A DNA stretch of 64,000 bases from Nocardia nova. GTDB taxonomy: Bacteria > Actinomycetota > Actinomycetes > Mycobacteriales > Mycobacteriaceae. The stretch's first letter is position 1; each line of letters begins with the position of its first letter. Both the position numbers and the translations under genes were made by a program. Location: NCBI RefSeq assembly GCF_002933465.1, contig NZ_PSZE01000002.1, forward strand, positions 355,102 to 419,101. The letters are read 5' to 3'. The notes beneath the pieces are model-generated. The model did no database searches, was not told the DNA's origin, and saw nothing but the letters and a program-made list of their open reading frames with translations. Positions 51,783 through 60,464 of the stretch are shown piece by piece.

Positions 51783-52456
51783 TGGTGAACTCCATTGCAT
51801 GAGAAGGGTTTTCATCGAGCAGTCGGCACGTCGTCGCGGACATTCACCGCGGCCGGGTGCTCGTCACGTCGTCGGACCGCGCGTTGCGCGGCGTACGGGT
51901 GCGTGCGCGGTATACACCGCCACCGGTGGGCGTTCGTCGCTGCGTGCCAGGGCAGAGCGGTGCGACTTCGGCGGCCACCCGCGAATCAGCCCGCGAGCCC
52001 GTCCGGCGTATCCGATCGATCAGGACATCCTCGGCCGAACGTCCTCGGAGGCCGACGACGGCCGACCGAACAGCACTGCCCGCGATCAGCGGTCACGGCC
52101 GGGCCGCCACAGCGGTGACCGTGACCGAGCACGCAGGCGCGCCGACGTCGACCGATGTGCCGACAACCGGCGCCCGCATCCGCACAGTGTCGGTAGCCGT
52201 CCAGGCGCCGTGCGGTAGCGACCGATTCGTGTCGCCACATCCTCGACTGCCGACTGTGGGTTGGCGGATGGCGCCTGGCAGTGTGCCGGTAGTGGTTCAC
52301 GGATAGGCGCCTTACGGCGCGGCCGCATGTGCTGTGCGCTCCGATGTGACAGTTCTCGAGAACTATCGGTCCATCGGGCCGCTCAGCCGTTGTCCGTCAT
52401 CCGTGGCCCGGACGCGATCCGGCGAGACGATGGACGCGTCTACCGATGTGCCGGTA
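51783..52456. other. Long intergenic region, no convincing gene
   Basis: About 670 bases between the copper chaperone and the His-rich membrane protein, both on the minus strand. Several frames stay open through high GC, but none has a start with a ribosome site or a recognisable domain. One minus frame ending near 52095 (TVRMRAPVVGTSVDVG) is faintly protein-like but closed upstream by a stop. The PCuAC promoter should lie in the right part; I see no clear operator. Confidence 0.35.
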
Positions 52457-53014
52457 TCACACCCACGCGGGTATGCGGTGCGAGGCAGCGAAGGAACCGG
52501 TGAGCCTCGGCGGACCGCGCCGCCCGGTACCGGAGGCCAGTACGAGCCGCCGCGGCGCGGTCACCGTGTCCGGTATCGAGACGACGACCGGAGCGCCGGA
52601 GATTCCGAGAACGTGCGCGACCGCGCCGACTACTCGGCGAATCAGCGAAACAGCGCGTCGCAGTGTGGTTTCCGCGCCGCGGACGAGAACCGCTCCGACC
52701 ACCGTCGCCGTGATGTGCGCGACCAGCATGGGCGCCGTGATCAGCACGTCGTGGCAGTGCGGGGACAGTGTCAGCGCCAGGTGGCCTATCGCCTGCCCGA
52801 CCGCGAGCAGGCCCATCAGCCGCAATAGTCCGGTGCGGGTGTGCGCGGCGAGACAGCCGATCGCGGTGCTCGCGGCGATCAGCATCATGATCGCCGTGGA
52901 GCCGGGTGCCACCGCGCCACCACCGAAGGCGTGGGCGGCGATACTCACCGTGCCCGCGGCCGCACCGACGCATCCGCCACGCAGTTGCGTGGAAGGGTCG
53001 GCCGCTGCTCGCAC
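52457..53014 (-). CDS. His-rich polytopic membrane protein near copper genes
   Basis: 185 residues with four or five membrane segments (GAAAGTVSIAAHAFGGG, AIMMLIAASTAIGCLAAH, RLMGLLAVGQAIGHLALTL, LITAPMLVAHITATVVGAVL). Histidines lie within or beside the helices (AHAF, GHLAL, PHCHD, AHIT), as often seen in metal or heme membrane proteins. The GTG start has TACCAT (53021-53026, minus sense) 6 nt upstream. Its position before PCuAC and DyP suggests a role in copper handling, which is inference. Confidence 0.65.
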   Translation of the reverse strand: MRAAADPSTQLRGGCVGAAAGTVSIAAHAFGGGAVAPGSTAIMMLIAASTAIGCLAAHTRTGLLRLMGLLAVGQAIGHLALTLSPHCHDVLITAPMLVAHITATVVGAVLVRGAETTLRRAVSLIRRVVGAVAHVLGISGAPVVVSIPDTVTAPRRLVLASGTGRRGPPRLTGSFAASHRIPAWV

Positions 53015-53020
53015 GAGATC

Positions 53021-53026
53021 ATGGTA
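53021..53026 (-). promoter_or_regulatory. Leaderless-type -10 element
   Basis: TACCAT on the minus strand, 6 nt before the GTG at 53014. Confidence 0.4.
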
Positions 53027-53123
53027 TCGGTGTTCGCCGGCGGGCTGGGTCGCCAGGTCCGTCTGCTCGTACCGGCGTGATGCCCGTCACCGCCTGCGGT
53101 TTCGGCGCCTCGCGGTTTCCGGG

Positions 53124-53633
53124 TCAGAGGATCTCCAGTTCGGCTTCGCGCAGATCCTGGGGAAAGACGAATCGCCGCAACGCCCAGAACCGGAATGCCA
53201 TCGCCAGCAGTACACCGAGGATCTGCCCGGTGATGAAGTTGGAGACCGCCTGGGTGAACGCGCTGACGTGCGGCACCCGGATGTCGAAGACGTACAGCGA
53301 GACCGCCTGTGGAATGACGGTCACGCCGACCGCGAGCGCGCTGACGGCGAAGAACAGCGCCGCCTCGTGACTGCGCTGGTGCCCGCCGCGGGTGTTGAAC
53401 GACCATTCCCGGTTCAGGATGTAGGAGACGATCGTCGCGATCAGCACGCCGAACGCGCGCGCGGTCAGCGGCTTGTCCTGCAGCACGGTCAGCTTGAGCG
53501 TGTACACCACTCCGGTGTCCACGAACCAGGTGATCGCGCCGACGACGGCGAATTTCAGCAGCTCCCGATGGGCGAGCATCAGTGCGCGCCAGCGTTCGGG
53601 CAGCCGGTCCAGTCCAGCCTGCACCAACGACAC
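53124..53633 (-). CDS. GtrA-family membrane protein
   Basis: 169 residues with four helices: ELLKFAVVGAITWFVDTGVVY, the AFGVLIATIVSYILNREWSFN signature, ALFFAVSALAVGVTVIP and ITGQILGVLLAMAFRFWALRRFVF. GtrA proteins are thought to help flip polyprenyl-linked sugars or otherwise serve wall glycan assembly. GTG 53631-53633 is preferred because TAGGGT (53641-53646, minus sense) stands 7 nt upstream; the open frame continues to 53711. Confidence 0.88.
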   Translation of the reverse strand: MSLVQAGLDRLPERWRALMLAHRELLKFAVVGAITWFVDTGVVYTLKLTVLQDKPLTARAFGVLIATIVSYILNREWSFNTRGGHQRSHEAALFFAVSALAVGVTVIPQAVSLYVFDIRVPHVSAFTQAVSNFITGQILGVLLAMAFRFWALRRFVFPQDLREAELEIL

Positions 53634-53721
53634 GCAATCCACCCTAACCGCGAGGCACGCGCCGGGCATCCGGACAGCGATCATGACCCGCGAGGTAATC
53701 GCCACGCCCACCCGGCCCGCA

Positions 53722-53727
53722 TACGAT
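53722..53727 (+). promoter_or_regulatory. Leaderless-type -10 element
   Basis: TACGAT, 7 nt before the GTG at 53735. Confidence 0.45.
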
Positions 53728-53734
53728 CAGGCAC

Positions 53735-54535
53735 GTGCCGACCACTACCGCCGGGGATCTGCTGCGCCACTGGCGTCGCACCCGCCGCCTCAGCCAGCTG
53801 GAGCTGGCCGGGCGCGCCGAAACCTCGACCCGCCACCTCAGCTTCGTCGAAACCGGCCGGTCCACGCCGAGCCGCCAGCTGATCCTGCACCTCAGCGAGG
53901 AGCTCGACATCCCGCTGCGCGAACGCAATCGGATGCTGCTGGCCGCCGGCTACGCGCCGGTCTATGCCGAACCCGGATTGGACACTCCCACCATGGCCCC
54001 CGTCCGTACCGCGATGCGGCAGATCCTCACCGGCTACGAGCCGTATCCGGCGTTGGCCGTGGACGCACAGTGGAATATGGTCGACGCCAATTCCGGTGTC
54101 GCCCTGTTCCTCGACGGTGTTCGCGCCGACCTGCTCACTCCGCCGGTCAACGCGCTGCGGCTGAGCCTGCACCCCGAGGGCCTGGCGCCGCGCATCCTGA
54201 ATCTCGCGCAGTGGCGCGGACATCTGTTCGAACGCGTCGATCGCCAGATCGAGTCCACCGGCTCGGCCGATCTGGCCGCGCTGCGCACCGAACTGCTCGA
54301 ATATCCTGGGGGCCGCGACGATCCCGGCCTGCCCGAACCGGATCAGGCCGTCGTCCCGCTGCGGCTGCGCCACCACGACCCCGAACGCGGGGCCATCGCA
54401 CTGGATTTCATCAGCACCATGACCATCTTCGGCAGTCCGATGAATGTCACGGTCGCCGAACTCGCGATCGAGTCGTTCCTGCCCGCGAGCCCGGAGGCCG
54501 CCGAATTCCTGCGCAGCCGTTCACATATCGAGTAG
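53735..54535 (+). CDS. XRE-family regulator with MmyB-like ligand domain
   Basis: 266 residues: an N-terminal Cro/C1 HTH (about 7-62; RRLSQLELAGRAETSTRHLSF, VETGRSTPSR) followed by the MmyB-like PAS-related domain (YPALAVDAQWNMVDANSGVALF ... LHPEGLAPRILNLAQWRGHLF), which in this large actinobacterial family is thought to bind fatty acyl or other small ligands. The 3' end overlaps the stop of the opposing FAD-oxidoreductase remnant by 15 bases. Such regulators are usually divergent from short-chain dehydrogenases; none remains here. Confidence 0.88.
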   Translation: MPTTTAGDLLRHWRRTRRLSQLELAGRAETSTRHLSFVETGRSTPSRQLILHLSEELDIPLRERNRMLLAAGYAPVYAEPGLDTPTMAPVRTAMRQILTGYEPYPALAVDAQWNMVDANSGVALFLDGVRADLLTPPVNALRLSLHPEGLAPRILNLAQWRGHLFERVDRQIESTGSADLAALRTELLEYPGGRDDPGLPEPDQAVVPLRLRHHDPERGAIALDFISTMTIFGSPMNVTVAELAIESFLPASPEAAEFLRSRSHIE

Positions 54536-55311
54536 ATGCGGCAGCCCGGCCCGATAGCGGTCGGCGTCGATGCGCTTGAACGGCTCGAGCTCGGGCGGTG
54601 CGTCCATCGGGAACACCGCCGCCCGTGGCGCCGCGTCACCGGCCGCGTCGAGCACCGCGTTGGCGGCTTTGCGTCCCGCCTCGCAGGCACCTCCATCGGT
54701 CGCCAGATCGATGCCGGTCCGCACGTGGTCGCCGCAGAAGAACACGTTGCCGATCGCCGAATGCGCCTCCGGCCGGTGGTTCCAGGATTCACCAGCAGCG
54801 GGGTGTCGGTGCGGTTGTTGCCCTCCTCGACATGCACGCCGGGATCGACGAACCACGAGTGCACATCGTCGCGCAACCAGCCGGTGCCGGTGTTGAGCCA
54901 GCGCTCGAGCTGTGCCCAGACTTCCTGCACCACTATGTCTTTCGAGCACCGCTCGGCCGGTTTGCCGAAGAGAATGCCGGGGGTGTCCCAGTCCGAGACA
55001 TCCGCGGACAGGCATTGCACCATTGTCCCGTCGCCGTAGCGCGCCGCGAAGTCGCCGCGCCACATCGGCGCTTGCCGCAGGGCGGTGATGGCCCACGGCG
55101 AGCCGAGTGCCACCCGCCGCGATAGTGCGGCGCGATGCCGGCGCCCGCGAAAACCAATGCCTCTCCGATGGTTCCGATGGTGCGCGCAGAGCTGGTGTCC
55201 GACTTCGCCGCCACCGTGTTCCGGGTCGGCGCCCCGGCCCGGCGTCGGAAGGTCCCGGACGGTGGTGGCGGTGCCCGAATCGTTCGGCGAGGAGTCGGCA
55301 GGTTCGTCGGT
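54521..55311 (-). pseudogene. Broken FAD-dependent amine oxidase / hydroxysqualene dehydroxylase-like gene
   Basis: Pieces of one protein lie in successive minus-strand frames. A first frame gives SPWAITALRQAPMW, GTMVQCLSADVSDWD, VWAQLERWLNTGTGWL and LLVNP. After a frameshift near 54800 a second frame gives the C-terminal FAD site GNVFFCGDHVRTGIDLATDG and EAGRKAANAVL and runs to the stop at 54521. The N-terminal Rossmann motif (GxGxxG) is missing; the 5' part (54990-55311) is scrambled across frames. The family includes carotenoid and squalene oxidoreductases. The gene is dead. Confidence 0.7.
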
Positions 55312-55551
55312 AGGCATCGGCGCCGCCTTCCGGAGCTCTATGTTCGGACACGGTGCCCTGGTGAGAGGACGAAGCGACTTCTCTCGCATTGTCAATATGT
55401 TTGGCCCGATTGTTCTCGGCAATTACCGACGCCTGGCCCGCTGGGCCCGCTGAGACGCCGGATCACCCACCTGAGCCGGTCGCATCCGCGATGATCACCG
55501 GAAGGTGTGGCCACCCGGCCCGATCGGAAACGACGGTGATGAGGTACCGCG

Positions 55552-56298
55552 ATGGCGTTGATGTCACCCCTGGACTCGGCATTCCTGCTGCTGGAAGCAC
55601 GCGAACATCCCATGCACGTCGGCGGGCTCTCACTGTTGCGTCCCTCGGGCACGCAGCCGCAGTCGGCGCGCCAGGTACACGAGGAATTGCTCTCCGGCAG
55701 CGGCGAACTCACGTCCGTGTTCCGGCGCCGGCCCGCGCGGTCGCTGGCGAGTTTCTCCGTCCTGCAGTGGGATCTCGACGACGACGTCGATATCGACTAC
55801 CACGTCCGGCTGCTCTCGGTGCCCACGCCCGGACGGGGGGCGGGAATTGCTGGAACTGGTGTCGATGCTGCACGGATCGCTGCTCGACCGTCACCGCCCG
55901 CTGTGGGAGGTCCACGTCGTCGACGGGCTCGCCGACGGCCGGATAGCCCTGTAGACCAAGACGCATCACGCGTTGATGGACGGCGTGTCGGCAGTGCGCA
56001 CCTGGCAATTGCTCTCGGGCGCTTACGAGATCGCGCGGGACTATCCCGAGCCGCGCCCGTTCCGGGCGCCGCACACGATGTTGACGTCCCCGGCGCCACC
56101 GAACCCCGGTACTGGAACGGCCTGCGCCTGGAAGCCGTCTATCCGGCGTCGATTCCCCTCGACGGCCAAGCGGTCAACATCACGACGATCAGTTCCGGTG
56201 GCGCCACGCATGTCGGCATCGCCGGGTGTCGCCGCAGCGTGCCGCACCTGCAGCGGCTGTTGACCGGACTCGACGAATCCCTCGCCGAACTCGAGTAA
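55552..56298 (+). pseudogene. Broken wax ester synthase/diacylglycerol acyltransferase (WS/DGAT)
   Basis: The start is intact (MALMSPLDSAFLLLEAREHPMHVGGLSLL) in two family blocks. Near 55838-55845 the frame shifts by one. The new frame continues ELVSMLHGSLLDRHRPLWEVHVV and then meets a TAG at 55951-55953 in place of the expected tyrosine codon, before TKTHHALMDG with the catalytic HHxxxDG. After about 56095 a large central part is missing, and another frame supplies the C-terminal end (YPASIPLDGQAVNITTIS, AELE stop). At least three lesions; lipid-storage acyltransferase function lost. Confidence 0.8.
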
Positions 56299-56367
56299 CC
56301 GCACTCCGATGCCGGAAGGCAGCGAGAACTGGGGCGCGCCACGCGGTAGTCTGCCGGCGCTCGCTGG

Positions 56368-57438
56368 TCAGGCGATCCGTGCGGTGCCGGTGAGGGCGTC
56401 CGTGGCGGTGGTGAGAATCCGGCGCGCCCGCGGGAAGTCCTGCAGCTGACCGCTCAGCAGGTCGAGGACGGGAAACAGCGATTGCGCGGGCACCGCACGC
56501 GCGCTCAGCACGCCCGCGGTCCACGTGACGAAGGTGGTGAACAACTCGTCGTCGTCCAGATACAGTGCGGCGGCGAGGAATTCGAGGATCTGCGCGACAT
56601 CTTCGGCGGTGCGTTCGAGCTGGAATTCGGAATACTCCCGCATCGCGGGAAAGCAATGCTCCAGTTCCGCCATGGTGGTCGCCAGCAATCGCGGTGTGCT
56701 GCGGGCGATCATGGTGAATTCCTGATCGGTCAAGTGCGTCAGTGTCCGCTGGGGTCGGTCCGGCGGCTGTTGCTCACGCCGCAGCCCTCGGGCGAGCAGC
56801 TCGGCCGCGGTAGCCGGGTCCGGCGCCCAGGCGTCCGCAGCGAGCAGGTCCGCGTAACGACCGTCCGGACCGAACGCCGCCCCGCCGACGAGCACCGGCA
56901 CCCCCGCCGCCTGGCATGCGGTGATCGTGCTGTGCGCCTGCGGCAGGCGGGTCGGCAGCGACGACGACAGCAACACGGCGTCGGGGCCGGTGTTGTGCAG
57001 GTGCGCGATCAGGTGGCGTGTGGGCACCTGGGCACCCAGGAAATCGACCTGCCAGCCGCGCAGCCGCAGCACCTCGGCCACCAGCCGCGCGGGGAGGGCA
57101 TGCCATTCGCCGTCCACGCACGCGACGGTGACCCGCCCGGCCGACGCGGGGTGCGCGGCGGCCGCATGCAACGCCAGCGCGGTCACGGCGCGCTCGTTGA
57201 TCGCGGTGGCGGTGTGCTCGTCGGCGACACTGAGGGTGTTCGCTGCCCATTCCGCACCCACCCGGCGCTGGACCGCGGCGATGACATCGAGCAGAACCGC
57301 TTCCGGTTCGAGCCCCGAATCCGCCGCCGCGAGCACGATACCGATCGCCGCGCGTTCGTCACGGCCGGTGACCGCCGTCCACAGCTCTTCGCGAAAAGCG
57401 GAGGCGTCCCGGGTGATCGGGCGGTGCGGCTCGGACAT
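56368..57438 (-). CDS. Cobalamin-binding protein with CarH-type W-x9-EH motif, no DNA-binding domain
   Basis: 356 residues. Residues ~12-95 form a B12-binding cap (four-helix) domain with Trp64 and Glu74-His75, exactly the W-x9-EH motif that caps the adenosyl group in CarH/LitR photoreceptors. Residues ~100-215 form the Rossmann B12-binding domain, with His113 in GEWHALP as candidate lower ligand; the usual E/DxHxxG glycine is replaced by proline. Residues ~230-356 are a helical domain I cannot name. There is no MerR HTH, so it cannot act as CarH does. AAGGAG lies 9 nt before the ATG, 34 bases behind the PP2C gene, indicating an operon. A light- or B12-responsive partner of the phosphatase is inferred. 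Confidence 0.8.
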   Translation of the reverse strand: MSEPHRPITRDASAFREELWTAVTGRDERAAIGIVLAAADSGLEPEAVLLDVIAAVQRRVGAEWAANTLSVADEHTATAINERAVTALALHAAAAHPASAGRVTVACVDGEWHALPARLVAEVLRLRGWQVDFLGAQVPTRHLIAHLHNTGPDAVLLSSSLPTRLPQAHSTITACQAAGVPVLVGGAAFGPDGRYADLLAADAWAPDPATAAELLARGLRREQQPPDRPQRTLTHLTDQEFTMIARSTPRLLATTMAELEHCFPAMREYSEFQLERTAEDVAQILEFLAAALYLDDDELFTTFVTWTAGVLSARAVPAQSLFPVLDLLSGQLQDFPRARRILTTATDALTGTARIA

Positions 57439-57472
57439 GAACGGCGGCTCCTTCGCGGTGCGGGTCGGTCGA

Positions 57473-59029
57473 TCACGGTGTGCGCGGTGCGGTGATCGCC
57501 ACGACCGCGATGTCGTCGTGCTGGTTGCGGCCGACCCACTGGGTGGTGAGCATGTGGATACGCTCGACCACCGCCTCCGCGGGCATATCCGCGCACTGCG
57601 CCAGCGCGGCAGTCAGACGTTGCTCACCGAACATGCGCCGGCCCAGCGGCCCGCCGCGGGCCTCGGTCACACCGTCGGTGTAGAGCAGGCAGGTTTCCCC
57701 CGGCGCGAGCGAGGTCCGGAACGTCGTGGCGCTGATCTCGGGCAGCGCGCCGACCAATTGTCCCCGCGTCTCGGCCATGTCGACGGTCCCGTCCGCCCGG
57801 ACGATCAACGGCGGCGGATGCCCGGCGGAGGTCAACCGCAGCAGCACCCGCCCCTCCCGGTGCACCGCCGAGGCCAGCACCAGCGTCGCGAACCGGTCGT
57901 GCTGCGAGGACATCAGCGCGTTGTTCAGCAGGGTGAGCATGCGCTGGTGATCGTCGGCCATCGGCACCAGCGCGTGCACCGTGTTGCGGATCTTGCCGGT
58001 CAGCACGGCGGCCTCGAGACCCTTCCCGCACACGTCGCCGAGGACGACGAGGGTTTCCCCGTCCGGTGCCGCCGCGCGATGTACGTCGTAGAAATCCCCG
58101 CCGATGATCTCGTGATTCTCCGAAGCCCGGTAGGCGCCGGCCAATTCGATGCCGTGGACGCGGTGCAGTTGCGGTGGCAGCAGCTCGCGCATCAGGATCG
58201 CGGTGATGCTGATCTGCTCGGCATACAGTCGTGCCGCCGACAACGCGATACCCGCGCGGCCCGCGAACAACCGAGCGAAGATCTCGTCGCGCTCGTCGAA
58301 GGTCCGCTCGCCGGAACGCCGCAGCAGTACCAGCGCACCCGCCGAAACCCCATGGCCGGGAAGCGGAGTCACGATCACCGAGCCCGTGCGGTGCTCGAAA
58401 CCGGGCGGCAGCAACCACAACGGCACCGCCGCCGGGTCCAGCCACTGCGAGGGAATCGGCGGGAAGCCGCGCAGCGCCTCACTCAGCCCGGCCACCGCGT
58501 CGGGGTCCTCCTCGACGACGTTCACCCGCACCACACCGTGTTCGTCGCAGGAGATGACCGACAGTGCCCGCCCGGCCGGGGGAGTGACGACCACCGCCGC
58601 GTCGGCGAGGTGGCGGGCGGCCAGCCGGACGGTCGTCTCCAGGCAGCGGTCCACGTTCAGCGAGGCCAGCAGCCGCTCGGAGGCCTGCGACAGGAATGCG
58701 GTGCGTTCGCGTTCCTGCTCCAGCTCCGAGCGGCTCTCGCGCAGCGAGCGCACGGTGTCGCCGAGCAACCACCAGACGACGGTCCCGTCGGCGCCGGGGG
58801 AGGCGACCGCGTCCAGTTCGCGCCCGCCCACGCGCCCGGACACCGATGCCGTCGACAGCGCGATGCCCGATGCCGCCGTCTCCTCGTGTGCGGTGGACAA
58901 CCAGCGCGGCACGGCACGGTGCAGCGGTTCGCCCACGACTGCGTCGGGAAACAGGGCGCCTGCTTCCCCGGTCAGCGCGAGCACCGTGCCCGCGCGGTCG
59001 ACCACCACGGCCGGATGCGGTACCGGCAT
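57473..59029 (-). CDS. PAS-GAF-PP2C (SpoIIE/RsbU-type) serine phosphatase
   Basis: 518 residues from ATG 59027-59029: a PAS-like domain (about 5-92), a short coiled linker, a GAF domain (about 115-270) and a PP2C_SIG domain (about 290-515). Metal-site aspartates are present at Asp312 (GGDFYDV), Asp332 (GDVCGKG), Asp452 (YTDGVTEA) and Asp505-506 (HDDIAVV), so it should dephosphorylate an anti-anti-sigma (STAS) protein in a partner-switch. No STAS or anti-sigma gene is in the window. It is transcribed first, then the B12 protein. A longer frame to 59152 is possible. Confidence 0.88.
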   Translation of the reverse strand: MPVPHPAVVVDRAGTVLALTGEAGALFPDAVVGEPLHRAVPRWLSTAHEETAASGIALSTASVSGRVGGRELDAVASPGADGTVVWWLLGDTVRSLRESRSELEQERERTAFLSQASERLLASLNVDRCLETTVRLAARHLADAAVVVTPPAGRALSVISCDEHGVVRVNVVEEDPDAVAGLSEALRGFPPIPSQWLDPAAVPLWLLPPGFEHRTGSVIVTPLPGHGVSAGALVLLRRSGERTFDERDEIFARLFAGRAGIALSAARLYAEQISITAILMRELLPPQLHRVHGIELAGAYRASENHEIIGGDFYDVHRAAAPDGETLVVLGDVCGKGLEAAVLTGKIRNTVHALVPMADDHQRMLTLLNNALMSSQHDRFATLVLASAVHREGRVLLRLTSAGHPPPLIVRADGTVDMAETRGQLVGALPEISATTFRTSLAPGETCLLYTDGVTEARGGPLGRRMFGEQRLTAALAQCADMPAEAVVERIHMLTTQWVGRNQHDDIAVVAITAPRTP

Positions 59030-59223
59030 AGTTCGCGGTGCCGCGCGCGGCTGTGGTCTCAACCTCGCAAGGCTACCGAGTGTAACGGCCGCTGCGACTC
59101 GCCGGGACACACGTGGCCGCCGCGCGCCGGCCCGGGGTGTCCGCCGCGACATTCCGACGTGTCGCCGTCACGTCCCGGCCACCGCGTGGTTATATCGCGC
59201 GACGACGTTCACGGAGGTGTTCG

Positions 59224-59610
59224 GTGACGACAGCAGGTCTCATCCTCGCGTGCCTCGCGGCCGTGATTCATATCTACATCTTCTATCTCGAATCGGTGGC
59301 GTGGACGAGCCCGAAGACGCGAGCCATCTTCGGGCTCTCCTCGGCGGCCGAGGCGGAAACGACCAGACCGCTGGCGTTCAATCAAGGTTTCTACAATCTG
59401 TTCCTGGCCGTCTGCGTAATCGCCGGCACCGTCTTCTTCGTGGTGGGCGACAAGACGATCGGTGCCACCCTCGTGTTCACCGGCGCCGGCTCGATGACCG
59501 CCGCCGGCCTGGTCCTGCTTCTGTCCAGCCCGGACAAGGCGAGGGCGGCCCTCGGGCAACTCGTGCCACCGCTGCTGGCCGTGATCGTTCTGGCGATCGG
59601 CCTGGTGTAA
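59224..59610 (+). CDS. DUF1304-family membrane protein
   Basis: 128 residues with four helices. The DUF1304 pattern is clear: AAVIHIYIFYLESVAW, then FGLSSAAEAETTRPLAFNQGFYNLFLAVC and the closing hydrophobic pair. The family's role is not established. The GTG start has ACGGAGG at good spacing. It converges on the GT2 gene with 17 bases between stops and probably stands alone. Confidence 0.88.
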   Translation: MTTAGLILACLAAVIHIYIFYLESVAWTSPKTRAIFGLSSAAEAETTRPLAFNQGFYNLFLAVCVIAGTVFFVVGDKTIGATLVFTGAGSMTAAGLVLLLSSPDKARAALGQLVPPLLAVIVLAIGLV

Positions 59611-59627
59611 CGCGATGCCGGCCCGGA

Positions 59628-60464
59628 TCAGTCGGTAGCCCCGGTGGCGGAGATGCGCGCCGCGCCCGGGCGCAGGGTGAATCGGCGGCTGTGGAAATCC
59701 CAGAAGCGGTAGATCGGCCACTGCAGGGTGTGAGATACGCAGGCACCCACGATGATCAGGCGATGATGCGGGGGGACGCGCAGGCCGTGGTCTTCGAGGG
59801 TGCGCACCCCGATGTCGTGGAACTTCCAGTGGTGGCGCGGGGTGGTGCGCCGTCGCCGCGACGACGTCCGGGCGTGCATGGTGGGCAGCTGGTGGATGCG
59901 CAGACCGTGCGTCATCAAGCACAGCGCCAGGTCGAGATCCTCGGCGACGTCCGCGCGGGTCTGCACGTCGGGCCGGATCCGGTGCCAGGCCGTACGCCGC
60001 AGGGCCATGTTCGGTCCGTACATATTCGCCACTTGCCCGCCGACCTTGCCCAGCCGCAGCAGCAAGCGCTGGCCGAATTCGAGGAAGAAACCGATCGGAG
60101 AGTCGTGGTAAGTGCACAGCCCGGTGAGCGCGGCGGTCTCGGGATGCGCGGTGAAGTGGTCACGGATGGTGGCCGCCCAGTCGTCGGCGACCAGGGTGTC
60201 GGCGTCGGTGCGGGCGATGACATCGCCGCGAGCCTTGTCGAACCCGGCGTTGCGCGCGGCGGGGATGCCGCGGGCCGGTTCGTGAATCAGCTGCACCTTC
60301 GAATGGGTGGCGGCGAATTGTTCAACGACGAACGGGGTGCCGTCGTCGCTGCCGTTGTCGACGACGATCACTTCGTCGACCGCGTCCTGGGCGACGAGTC
60401 GCGACAGCGTTTCCTCGATGACAGGGGCTTCGTTGAGAGCGGGGACTACGACCGACAAGATCAT
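59628..60464 (-). CDS. Family 2 glycosyltransferase
   Basis: 278 residues, a GT-A fold enzyme. It has LSVVVPALNEAPVIEETL, IVVDNGSDDGT for the nucleotide sugar, RTDADTLV as the DxD metal site, and GPNMALRRTAW as acceptor region, followed by an AEDLDLALCLMTHG acidic motif. A short hydrophobic segment near the C-terminus may touch the membrane. Despite the locus it is not Ppm1, which has a different start and DPM1-like sequence. GGAG lies 7 nt before the ATG. Acceptor unknown. Confidence 0.87.
   Translation of the reverse strand: MILSVVVPALNEAPVIEETLSRLVAQDAVDEVIVVDNGSDDGTPFVVEQFAATHSKVQLIHEPARGIPAARNAGFDKARGDVIARTDADTLVADDWAATIRDHFTAHPETAALTGLCTYHDSPIGFFLEFGQRLLLRLGKVGGQVANMYGPNMALRRTAWHRIRPDVQTRADVAEDLDLALCLMTHGLRIHQLPTMHARTSSRRRRTTPRHHWKFHDIGVRTLEDHGLRVPPHHRLIIVGACVSHTLQWPIYRFWDFHSRRFTLRPGAARISATGATD

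Noticed and set aside
51857..52306. A 149-codon plus-strand frame as a gene
   Set aside because: No ribosome site or leaderless promoter, no domain, Arg/Pro/Thr-rich composition of a random high-GC frame.
59628..60464. GT2 gene as the displaced ppm1
   Set aside because: The DPM1-like start and motifs of Ppm1 are absent; the protein resembles cell-envelope GT2 enzymes with RTDADTLV and AEDLDL motifs.
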